Positions 1 to 5,998 of a stretch of DNA of 6,268 nt are shown here, piece after piece. The DNA comes from Acidobacteriota bacterium (GTDB taxonomy: Bacteria; Acidobacteriota; Terriglobia; Bryobacterales; Bryobacteraceae): positions 1 through 6,268 of the forward strand of contig QHXU01000110.1 of assembly GCA_003223065.1 (NCBI GenBank). The letters are read 5' to 3'. Both the position numbers and the translations under genes were made by a program. Numbering within the stretch: position 1 is the stretch's first letter; each line of letters begins with the position of its first letter. Below the pieces are notes generated by a model that saw only the letters and a program-made list of their open reading frames with translations, made no database searches and was not told the DNA's origin.

Positions 1-1200
1 CGCGACGCGGACCGCCGCGGCGCGAGGCTCAAGTACCGCGAGCTATTTCGTAGGTCGCTTCGACGCCAGTTCCCGGATTGGCGGCTGGCCGAAATCAGCA
101 CGGAGCAAGACCTCCATCACAGTCTGTCGCCAAGCTATCCGCGCGCCTTGCTGCGCAAGGGGAAATCCGGAATGGCCGCGATCGGCGCCGCGGAGGATTC
201 GCCCGATCCGGACGGGGCGCTCAGCTTCGGGCTCATCTGGCTCGATTACCTCCGTCGGCGCGAGCACGCCGCGATCGAAGGACTCGCGATCTTTGTTCCC
301 GCAGGCGCGGAGCACACTACTTGCCATCGCATCCGCTTCCTCAACCCCCACGCCGCTCGTTACGCCGTGTTCGTCCAAGATCCCCGCGGCCACGAAGACG
401 CCGTCGATCCCGGCGACTACACAAATCTCGACACGCGTCTCGAACCTTGCCGCCGGCCTCTGGCCGAGAGCGGGCGACAGCTTATCGAGTGGGTCGAGCG
501 GCTGTCACGGAATGGCGGCGTTGAGCGGCGCGACCGCCCCGATGGTTCGGTGAGCCTTGCGGTCCATGGGCTCGAGTTCGCGCGCGCTGCAGGCGAAGAG
601 TTGTTGTTCGGTCTCGATCAGAAGCACGCCGCAGCCAGCCAGGCGCACCTCGACGAGATCGAGCGGCTGGCGCGCGAGTTCGCGCGGATGCGGAACGCCG
701 ACGCCGACGATCGCGCAAATCCCCTCTACACCTCGCATCCCGAAGCCTGGCTCGAATCGCAAGTACGTTCTTCGGTTGAAAGCCTGGATCCGGCACTGTA
801 TTCGAATCCGGTCTACGGACAGGTGCCCCAGGTCGCCGGAGGAGATCGCAGCGTGATCGACCTGCTTGCGGTGGATCGCGATGGACGGCTGGCCGTGATC
901 GAGCTGAAGGCCGAACAGTCGGTTCGGCTTCCGCTACAGGCGCTCGATTATTGGATGCGGGTGAAATGGCATGTCGAACGCGGCGAGTTTTCGGGCCAGG
1001 GATATTTTCCCGGGATCCCGATCAGGACCGAGGCGCCCCGGCTTATTCTGTTGGCGCCCGCGCTCGAGTATCATCCTTCAAACAAAACGGTACTGAAGTA
1101 CTTTTCGCCGCAGATCGCTGTAGAGAGGCTGGGTGTAGGGCTAGAATGGAAAAGGGATCTGAAGGTAATGTTTCGGGTCCCCGGGATTCCATGGCCCTAG
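1..1200 (+). CDS. PD-(D/E)XK nuclease-fold protein of unknown role, 5' partial
   Basis: The reading frame is open from the first base of the window, so the start lies upstream; 399 codons and the stop TAG are visible. A TTG at 148 is an interior codon, because homologue-like sequence continues before it. The C-terminal third shows a PD-(D/E)XK core, numbered from the first visible codon: Glu252 (WLESQVRS), Asp287 (VIDLLAVD), then Glu301-Leu-Lys303 (AVIELKAEQ), followed by QALDYW (Gln313, Tyr317), which fits the QxxxY motif of RecB/NucS-like nucleases. The N-terminal 150 residues or so, including a YTNLDTRL segment and the stretch LSFGLIWLDYLRR, match no domain I can name. I do recall similar uncharacterised proteins from Acidobacteriota. 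The metal-binding and catalytic residues look intact, so DNA or RNA cleavage is plausible, but the target is unknown. The next gene starts inside its last codons, suggesting one transcript. Fold assignment is fairly secure; biological function is not. Confidence 0.8.
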   Translation, partial: RDADRRGARLKYRELFRRSLRRQFPDWRLAEISTEQDLHHSLSPSYPRALLRKGKSGMAAIGAAEDSPDPDGALSFGLIWLDYLRRREHAAIEGLAIFVPAGAEHTTCHRIRFLNPHAARYAVFVQDPRGHEDAVDPGDYTNLDTRLEPCRRPLAESGRQLIEWVERLSRNGGVERRDRPDGSVSLAVHGLEFARAAGEELLFGLDQKHAAASQAHLDEIERLAREFARMRNADADDRANPLYTSHPEAWLESQVRSSVESLDPALYSNPVYGQVPQVAGGDRSVIDLLAVDRDGRLAVIELKAEQSVRLPLQALDYWMRVKWHVERGEFSGQGYFPGIPIRTEAPRLILLAPALEYHPSNKTVLKYFSPQIAVERLGVGLEWKRDLKVMFRVPGIPWP

Positions 1201-2066
1201 CAGTTTTTCGACAGCTGAAGCAAGCGCTCTTGAGTCTGAACCCGAAAGACCTTCGCGAAGCCGCAGAGCGGCCGGTGCGTGTCGGGCTGGTGGCTGCGTC
1301 TCCTGAATCGCTGGGCCGCATGGAATCGTATTTCGCTCCGCGGCACCTTTCGCCGGAGCGGCGTGCGGAAGCGCTTCGCATGCTGGTGCGCGGCGGCGGA
1401 TCCGATTGCGATGTGGAAATCTACGAATCTTCCTTGCTGCGTCCGGCCAAGGCGTTCTCATTCGACCTCGAGGCTCCGGACGATTGTGTGCGCCGCATCC
1501 TGCGCCACCGCGAGGAGCTTACGTTGCCTTTGGCGCGCAACCTCTATCCTTTCCGCAAGCCCGCCGCAAATCACATCATCCTCACGATTGCGAAAGAGAA
1601 CGCGCTGTTCTGCCTGGTCACCGCGCTACCGGACATCGTTCCGAGCCTCGCCTCATTGCCATGGTTCGCGGGCGAATTCTCCTCCGATGCCACGTTCCTC
1701 ACGGCCAACCAGATCCGCCTGGCATTCCAGTTGGCGGCGGCGAGCGACCACACGATCGGTTATCGCGAGCAAAAATCGGAGATCGCTTCGATCGTAGCTG
1801 GTGCCTTCGGCTGGCGGGCCTTGGCGCGGGAACTCATTGGCAAAGTGCCGTTCGGCGGCGGGCTGCTTCCCAAGGCCGGCATCGCGTGGGCCGGGACTTT
1901 CGCCGTGGGCCTTTCGCTCGAGCGCCTGTACCGGCTGGGTTACGGGTTTACGCGCACGGAACGGCGGGCTGTATACGAAGAAGCGTACGAGCACGGGCGC
2001 CAGATCGCGGGCATGCTTCTCGACGGGCTTCGTCACCGCAAGGCCTTTTCAGCCGGCGCGGAGTAA
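1191..2066 (+). CDS. DUF697-like protein, possibly with a decayed GTPase-type N-terminal domain
   Basis: This 291-residue protein of unknown function begins at the ATG that overlaps the preceding stop by 10 bases and ends at TAA, followed at once by TAG. A second in-frame ATG at 1146, with AGGG a few bases upstream, would add 15 residues; I prefer 1191 because the amphipathic opening MALAVFRQLKQALLSL looks like a natural N-terminus and the overlap is smaller. Residues about 168-250 resemble DUF697, a domain usually attached to or encoded beside GTPases: a TANQIRLAFQLAAA helix, then a hydrophobic, Gly-rich stretch (GKVPFGGGLLPKAGIAWAG) and LERLYRLGYG. Residues 27-150 have an alternating alpha/beta look, with RPVRVGLVAASPESLG where a GTPase would carry its P-loop, but there is no GKS/T. 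The hydrophobic parts could associate with membrane, although I see no convincing transmembrane helix set. The DUF697 link comes from remembered family patterns and is moderate. Confidence 0.75.
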   Translation: MALAVFRQLKQALLSLNPKDLREAAERPVRVGLVAASPESLGRMESYFAPRHLSPERRAEALRMLVRGGGSDCDVEIYESSLLRPAKAFSFDLEAPDDCVRRILRHREELTLPLARNLYPFRKPAANHIILTIAKENALFCLVTALPDIVPSLASLPWFAGEFSSDATFLTANQIRLAFQLAAASDHTIGYREQKSEIASIVAGAFGWRALARELIGKVPFGGGLLPKAGIAWAGTFAVGLSLERLYRLGYGFTRTERRAVYEEAYEHGRQIAGMLLDGLRHRKAFSAGAE

Positions 2067-2137
2067 TAGGGATCTTCGAACATTCCCCGTGGAAAATGTC
2101 ACCAGGGCATTGAGCGGGCGCTGATGAATTCGAGAAA

Positions 2138-2875
2138 GTGAGCAAACCGGTCGCTCTTGTAACCGGCGCCAGTCGTGGCATCGGCCGCGCGATAGCGGTG
2201 GACCTTTCCTCCACACACTGGGTGCTCGCGACTTACAAAGGCCATCGCGATGGCGCTCAATCTCTGCAGGTGGAGACCGGCGCCGAAATCTTCCCGTGCG
2301 ACCTCGCGTCCGCTGCTGACCGGAACGCGTTGCTCGAATTCGCCCGCGAACGCTTCGGACACCTCGACCTGCTGGTCAACAATTCCGGCATTGCGCCGCG
2401 CGAACGCCGCGACCTGCTTGAAGCCACCGAACAGAGCTTTGACGAGCTCATGTCAGTCAACCTCAAGGGTCCGCATTTCCTAACCCAGCAGGCGGCCCGC
2501 TGGATGATCGGGCACGGCGGCGGCCGCATCATCTTCATCACGTCCGTTTCGGCTTATGCCGCCTCGGTGACCCGGGGCGAGTATTGCATCTCAAAAGCGG
2601 GCCTCAGCATGTGCGTCGCACTCTGGGCGGAGCGCCTTGCCGCGCACGGAATCCGCGTGTTCGAAATTCGTCCCGGGATCATTCGGACCGACATGATCGC
2701 GCCCGTGGAGGACGTTTACGAGAAGCGCATCCGCGCGGGCCTGATTCCGCAACAGCGCATGGGTGAGCCGGCCGATGTTGCGCGCGTGGTCCGCGCCATC
2801 GCCGACGGTCTTCTCGATTACTCCACGGGCCAGGTGATCGACGTCGACGGTGGTTTTCGGCTGCGGAGCTTGTAG
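2138..2875 (+). CDS. FabG-like short-chain dehydrogenase/reductase (SDR)
   Basis: This is a classical SDR of 245 residues, normal length for the family, reducing or oxidising a carbonyl/alcohol with NAD(P)(H) in the cytoplasm. The Rossmann cofactor motif is TGASRGIG (9-16), with Asp55 in the CDLAS segment next to the adenine, NNSG at 81-84 (usually NNAG), Asn108 in SVNLKG, and the catalytic Ser136, Tyr149 and Lys153 (YCISK). The C-terminal STGQVIDVDGG signature is also present. The GEYCISKAGLSM and RPGIIRTDM segments recall the group often annotated as 3-ketoacyl-ACP reductase (PRK12745-like). That name is a sequence-family label; the substrate here need not be an acyl-ACP. The start is GTG: a stop at 2111 closes the frame and no other start codon lies between, but the site lacks a good Shine-Dalgarno sequence. 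The gene stands 71 bases after the DUF697-like gene and 96 before a transporter, so it could belong to either unit. Confidence 0.93.
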   Translation: MSKPVALVTGASRGIGRAIAVDLSSTHWVLATYKGHRDGAQSLQVETGAEIFPCDLASAADRNALLEFARERFGHLDLLVNNSGIAPRERRDLLEATEQSFDELMSVNLKGPHFLTQQAARWMIGHGGGRIIFITSVSAYAASVTRGEYCISKAGLSMCVALWAERLAAHGIRVFEIRPGIIRTDMIAPVEDVYEKRIRAGLIPQQRMGEPADVARVVRAIADGLLDYSTGQVIDVDGGFRLRSL

Positions 2876-2876
2876 C

Positions 2877-2905
2877 TTGCGGTTCCGTTCACCGCTCTTT
2901 ATAGT
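2877..2905 (+). promoter_or_regulatory. Possible sigma70-type promoter before the transporter gene
   Basis: TATAGT at 2900-2905 differs from the -10 consensus at one base. It is preceded, with a 17-base spacer, by TTGCGG at 2877-2882, which shares only TTG with the -35 consensus. It would start transcription near 2912, leaving a leader of about 60 bases before the transporter ATG at 2972. The -35 box begins just after the SDR stop at 2875. This is a by-eye match in a GC-rich genome and could be chance, but it would explain the 96-base gap before an otherwise tightly packed gene pair. Confidence 0.3.
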
Positions 2906-2971
2906 GGCGTCCCGGCAGAGTCAGGGGTCGGTATGGTGGCGGGTCTGGCTGTTTTGAGAGAATGAAACCTC

Positions 2972-4321
2972 ATGTCCCCCAGCCCCTGGTATCGCGAATT
3001 GAATCGCTACCACTGGCTGGTGCTGGTCGTGGCGTCGCTCGGCTGGCTGTGCGACTGTATGGACCAGCAGCTTTTCAACCTGGCCCGCCGGCCCGCGATG
3101 CTGGAACTGCTTCACGTGCGTCCCGGCGACGCGTCCATGGCGGGACCGGTGGCCGAGTATGCCGGCTACGCCACGATGATCTTCATGATCGGCTGGGCGT
3201 CGGGAGGCGTCCTGTTCGGCATTCTGGGCGACCGCATCGGCCGCGTAAAGACGATGGTGCTGAGTATTCTTTTTTATTCAGCGTTCACCGGCCTCAGTGT
3301 CCTTTCAACCGGCGTGTGGGATTTTTCGGCTTACCGTTTTCTTACCGGCCTGGGCGTGGGTGGCGAATTCGCGGTGGGCGTGGCGCTGGTGGCCGAAGTG
3401 ATGCCGGACCGCGCGCGCCCGTTCGCTCTTGGCTGGCTGCAGGCCTGCTCGGCTCTGGGCAACGTCATAGCGGCGCTAATCGGGATCGGGCTGGGGCAGC
3501 TCCAGCAGGCGCATATCATCTCCAGCTCCTGGCGAATGATGTTCGTCATCGGCGCGCTGCCGGCGCTGTTGGTGGTGATCATCATGAGACGATTGCAGGA
3601 GCCCGAGGCATGGCAGAGAGCCAAGGCCGACAAAGCGGCCCACAAAGCGCAATTGGGCTCCATGGCCGAGCTTTTTTCGGACCGGCGCTGGCGCAGGAGC
3701 ACGCTGGTCGGCATGTCTCTCGCGTTCGCCGGCGTGGTCGGGCTGTGGGGCATCGGATTCTTCAGCTTTGATTTGCTCAGCTCCGTGCTCGGCAAGACGT
3801 TTCGCGCGCAGGGCCTCCCGGAAACCGTAATCGCCGGGAAGACGACGATGTGGACCGGCATCACGTCGCTGCTACAGAATTTCGGCGCTTTCTGGGGAGT
3901 TTACGCATTTACGCACTACACGCATCACGTGGGCCGCCGAAAAGCGTTTGCTTTCGGATTTATCGCGGCCATGATTTCCACCGCGTTTACTTTCTGGCGC
4001 TTGAAAGACTTCAGCGATATTTTCTGGATGATCCCGATCATGGGCTTCTTCCAGATCGGATTGTTCGGCGGTTACGCGATTTATTTCCCGGAACTGTTCC
4101 CGACGCGCCTACGCAGCACCGGGACGTCATTCTGCTATAACGTAGGCAGGTTGGTAGCAGCGGTAGGACCGCTCTCGCTTGGTCTCTTAACCAGCGGCGT
4201 CTATGGCGGTTATGACGAGCCGATGCGCTATGCCGGCATGACCATGTGTCTGGTGTTTCTGTTCGGCATTGCCGTGCTGCCTTGGGCGCCCGAGACCAGG
4301 GGCCGGCCGTTGCCCGAATGA
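2972..4321 (+). CDS. Major facilitator superfamily transporter (metabolite:H+ symporter type)
   Basis: The product is a 449-residue inner-membrane protein with a hydrophobicity pattern consistent with 12 helices and a cytoplasmic loop around residues 205-245. MFS markers are clear: GILGDRIGRVK (83-93, the loop 2-3 motif), RFLTGLGVGGEFAVG (122-136) with AEVMPDRARP after it, ELFPTRLRSTGTSF (374-387) with VGR shortly after, and a final PETRGRPLPE that echoes the sugar-porter ending. Asp28 and Asp31 in helix 1 (CDCMDQQLF) resemble the acidic pair of aromatic-acid and sialate carriers. Together these suggest proton-coupled uptake of a sugar, sugar acid or organic acid, but the substrate cannot be read from sequence. 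The start is ATG 2972: an in-frame TGA at 2963 rules out anything upstream, and GAGAG at 2956-2960 is a possible ribosome site. The last bases overlap the next start as ATGA, so expression is tied to the flavin oxidoreductase that follows. Confidence 0.93.
   Translation: MSPSPWYRELNRYHWLVLVVASLGWLCDCMDQQLFNLARRPAMLELLHVRPGDASMAGPVAEYAGYATMIFMIGWASGGVLFGILGDRIGRVKTMVLSILFYSAFTGLSVLSTGVWDFSAYRFLTGLGVGGEFAVGVALVAEVMPDRARPFALGWLQACSALGNVIAALIGIGLGQLQQAHIISSSWRMMFVIGALPALLVVIIMRRLQEPEAWQRAKADKAAHKAQLGSMAELFSDRRWRRSTLVGMSLAFAGVVGLWGIGFFSFDLLSSVLGKTFRAQGLPETVIAGKTTMWTGITSLLQNFGAFWGVYAFTHYTHHVGRRKAFAFGFIAAMISTAFTFWRLKDFSDIFWMIPIMGFFQIGLFGGYAIYFPELFPTRLRSTGTSFCYNVGRLVAAVGPLSLGLLTSGVYGGYDEPMRYAGMTMCLVFLFGIAVLPWAPETRGRPLPE
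4318..4321 (+). other. ATGA stop/start overlap coupling transporter and oxidoreductase
   Basis: The four bases ATGA hold both the start codon of the flavin oxidoreductase (4318-4320) and the stop codon of the transporter (4319-4321). No Shine-Dalgarno-like sequence precedes this start, which suggests ribosomes reinitiate after finishing the transporter. The start is further supported because in-frame codons upstream encode only low-complexity sequence shadowing the transporter, whereas MKHFRFKTLDE looks like a natural N-terminus. Confidence 0.85.
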
Positions 4322-5745
4322 AACATTTTCGATTCAAGACGCTGGACGAAATTGCGGAGTGCGCCCGCTCGCTCGGGGCGGCGCATGTCCGGTTCGAGCC
4401 CGATCCGGAGCGCGTCCGCGAGACCTTGGCGAAGCCGGTGCGCGTCGCTCACGTGAACGTCGGCAATTCCATGGCGATTCACCCCATGGAGGGTTGCGAC
4501 GGCGCGCTCGACGGGAGTCCGGACGAGCTGACGTATCGCAGATACGGCCGATTTGCCGCCGGCGGCGCGAAATTGATCTGGTTCGAGGCGACAGCCGTGC
4601 GTGAAGACGGACGGGCCAACACGCGCCAGCTCTGGATTCATCGCAATAACGTCGACGACTTCGCGCGCCTGCTCGAAGACCTGCTCGAAATCCATCGCCG
4701 GGAGTGGGGAACAACCGACGATTTGTTGACTCCGATGCAGCTGACTCACTCCGGCCGTTACAGCGTGCCGCAGCGCACCATCGCGTATCACAACCCGCTA
4801 ATCGACCAGAAGGCCGGTACTCCGGCTGATGCCCCCGTGATCTCGGACGATGAGCTAGAGCGCCTTGAAGACGACTACGTTGCGGCGGCGAAACTCGGTT
4901 ACCAGGCCGGCTTCCGGGCTTTTGAGCTAAAGGTCACGCATGGCTATCTTTTGAGTGAACTGATGGGCGCCAAGCTCCGCGAGGGCCGCTACGGCGGATC
5001 GATCGAGAACCGTTGCCGTTTCGCGTCGAACGTCCTGCGCAAAATCCGCGCAGCGTTGGCGAGCAATGTAATTCTGGCGATACGCCTGGGCTGTTATGAC
5101 GGCGTGCCGTACATCCGGCCCCCATCGAGCCCGGTTGGCGAGCCTTTACCTTACCCGATTCCCTATCCGCACGGCTTCGGCGTCGACACGAGCGATCCGT
5201 TGCGTGAAGATCTCACTGAAGTGAAGCGCGCCGTTGCGCTCTTTTGCGAAGCGGGCATGCAGCTCATGAACGTGTCATTGGGCTGTCCCTACTACAATCC
5301 CCACGTCGGCCGGCCGTTCGAATCGCCGGATGAGGGCAACTACGAGCAGCCGGAGCACCCTCTGCTTGGAGTGGATCGCCATTTCCGCATCGCGGGCGAG
5401 CTGCAGCGCACGTTTCCGGATCTGCCGATCGTTGGCACCGGCTACAGTTGGCTGCAGATCTATTCGATCCACGCCGGAGCGCGGAACGTGGCCGACGGAA
5501 ATATTCGCTTCTTCGGCCTGGGCCGGGCCACGCTGGCGTATCCGGATTTCGCCCGCGCGGTCCTCGAGCAGGGGAGCCTGGACGAGCGCCGTATATGCAA
5601 AACACTGACGTATTGCACCTATCTGATGCGCCATAAAAGCCACCCTTTGGGGCAGTATCCTACCGGATGCCCTCCGTTCGATAAGGAGATTTACGGTCCG
5701 ATCATTAAGGAGGCGAGGGCTGTGAAGAGAGGCAAAATTGGTTAG
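4318..5745 (+). CDS. Old Yellow Enzyme-family NADH:flavin oxidoreductase, divergent subgroup
   Basis: The 475-residue protein has the OYE-type FMN-binding TIM barrel, which normally reduces activated C=C bonds using NAD(P)H. Visible landmarks are NSMAIHPMEG (50-59, the barrel-entry strand), TPMQLTHSGRYS (138-149), KVTHGYLLSELM (205-216), GRYGGSIENR (223-232), RLGCYDG (256-262), and the phosphate-binding strand FFGLGRATLAYPDFA (398-412). The active-site pair is Lys205-x-x-His208 rather than the usual His-x-x-His/Asn. A Pro-rich insertion occupies about 263-295. After the barrel, Cys427, Cys433 and Cys451 (TGC) resemble the 4Fe-4S cluster of 2,4-dienoyl-CoA reductase relatives, but one expected Cys position is Leu430. 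The C-terminal FAD/NAD domain of those larger enzymes is absent, so electrons must come directly from NAD(P)H or a partner. It is translationally coupled to the transporter upstream, so its substrate is probably what that carrier imports. Family is secure; substrate is unknown. Confidence 0.92.
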   Translation: MKHFRFKTLDEIAECARSLGAAHVRFEPDPERVRETLAKPVRVAHVNVGNSMAIHPMEGCDGALDGSPDELTYRRYGRFAAGGAKLIWFEATAVREDGRANTRQLWIHRNNVDDFARLLEDLLEIHRREWGTTDDLLTPMQLTHSGRYSVPQRTIAYHNPLIDQKAGTPADAPVISDDELERLEDDYVAAAKLGYQAGFRAFELKVTHGYLLSELMGAKLREGRYGGSIENRCRFASNVLRKIRAALASNVILAIRLGCYDGVPYIRPPSSPVGEPLPYPIPYPHGFGVDTSDPLREDLTEVKRAVALFCEAGMQLMNVSLGCPYYNPHVGRPFESPDEGNYEQPEHPLLGVDRHFRIAGELQRTFPDLPIVGTGYSWLQIYSIHAGARNVADGNIRFFGLGRATLAYPDFARAVLEQGSLDERRICKTLTYCTYLMRHKSHPLGQYPTGCPPFDKEIYGPIIKEARAVKRGKIG

Positions 5746-5808
5746 AGGTTTGCTAGCACGCACCGCTTACATGCGTCGGGCCGCGGATGTTACACTAAAG
5801 CCTTAACT

Positions 5809-5979
5809 ATGGCCATCAGCAAAGACTTGCTGGAAATCCTGGTCTGTCCGCTCTGCAAAGCGCCGGTTGAGCTGAAACAGGACGAAAAAGGCCTGAAATG
5901 CGTCGAGTGCAAACGAGTGTATCCTATTCGCGACGACATTCCCGTGATGCTCGTTGACGAAGCCCGAATTGAAGAATAG
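5809..5979 (+). CDS. Trm112/YcaR-family (UPF0434) zinc-ribbon protein
   Basis: This 56-residue protein has the typical size and layout of the bacterial Trm112-like family: the opening SKDLLEILVCPLC, then two CxxC knuckles (Cys13/Cys16 and Cys31/Cys34) expected to bind one zinc, and YPIRDDIPVML near the end. In archaea and eukaryotes Trm112 activates methyltransferases. The role of the short bacterial members is poorly defined, though in E. coli ycaR sits between lpxK and kdsB in lipopolysaccharide synthesis. Here it lies 63 bases after the flavin oxidoreductase and 19 before a glycosyltransferase gene, which fits a link to envelope glycans. No in-frame alternative start occurs nearby and no strong Shine-Dalgarno is visible. 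A weak TACACT (5791-5796) could be a -10 element just upstream, but support is poor. Confidence 0.9.
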   Translation: MAISKDLLEILVCPLCKAPVELKQDEKGLKCVECKRVYPIRDDIPVMLVDEARIEE

Positions 5980-5998
5980 ACCCCCTCGCAACGCGGCC

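Noticed and set aside
148..150. TTG as the start of the first gene
   Set aside because: The frame is open back to base 1 with protein-like sequence (for example LKYRELFRRSLRRQF), so the gene continues beyond the left edge.
951..1190. Upstream extension of the DUF697-like frame to the ATG at 951
   Set aside because: It would overlap the nuclease coding region by 250 bases and encodes Arg/Cys-rich shadow sequence; the start at 1191 (or 1146) is far more likely.
2081..2098. Imperfect palindrome in the gap after the DUF697-like gene
   Set aside because: Only the outer four pairs and a short inner part match; no GC-rich stem or U-tract, so it does not support a terminator or operator.
1406..2113. 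235-codon + strand frame inside the DUF697-like gene
   Set aside because: Its product is Arg/Pro/His-rich low-complexity sequence typical of an out-of-frame reading of GC-rich coding DNA.
2962..3771. ATG at 2962 opening a 269-codon frame
   Set aside because: It is the wrong frame of the MFS gene; the frame from 2972 gives a full transporter with family motifs.
3331..3864. Long antisense frame opposite the transporter
   Set aside because: No recognisable domain, and it lies wholly within a conserved gene on the other strand; such frames are common in GC-rich DNA.
4228..4791. 187-codon antisense frame across the transporter/OYE junction
   Set aside because: It spans the junction of two clear genes, has no family resemblance, and is best explained as a shadow.
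5682..5713. Two TAAGGAG sequences 24 bases apart near the end of the OYE gene, the second followed by GTG at 5722
   Set aside because: They are ordinary Lys-Glu codons in frame; the GTG would give only a seven-residue peptide, and the next real gene starts about 95 bases further on.
5275..5763. 162-codon antisense frame opposite the OYE C-terminus
   Set aside because: No motif recognised; it is opposite the well-supported flavin oxidoreductase.
5767..5796. Possible promoter TTACAT / TACACT before the Trm112-like gene
   Set aside because: The -35 match is poor and the -10 matches only four of six bases; not enough to call.
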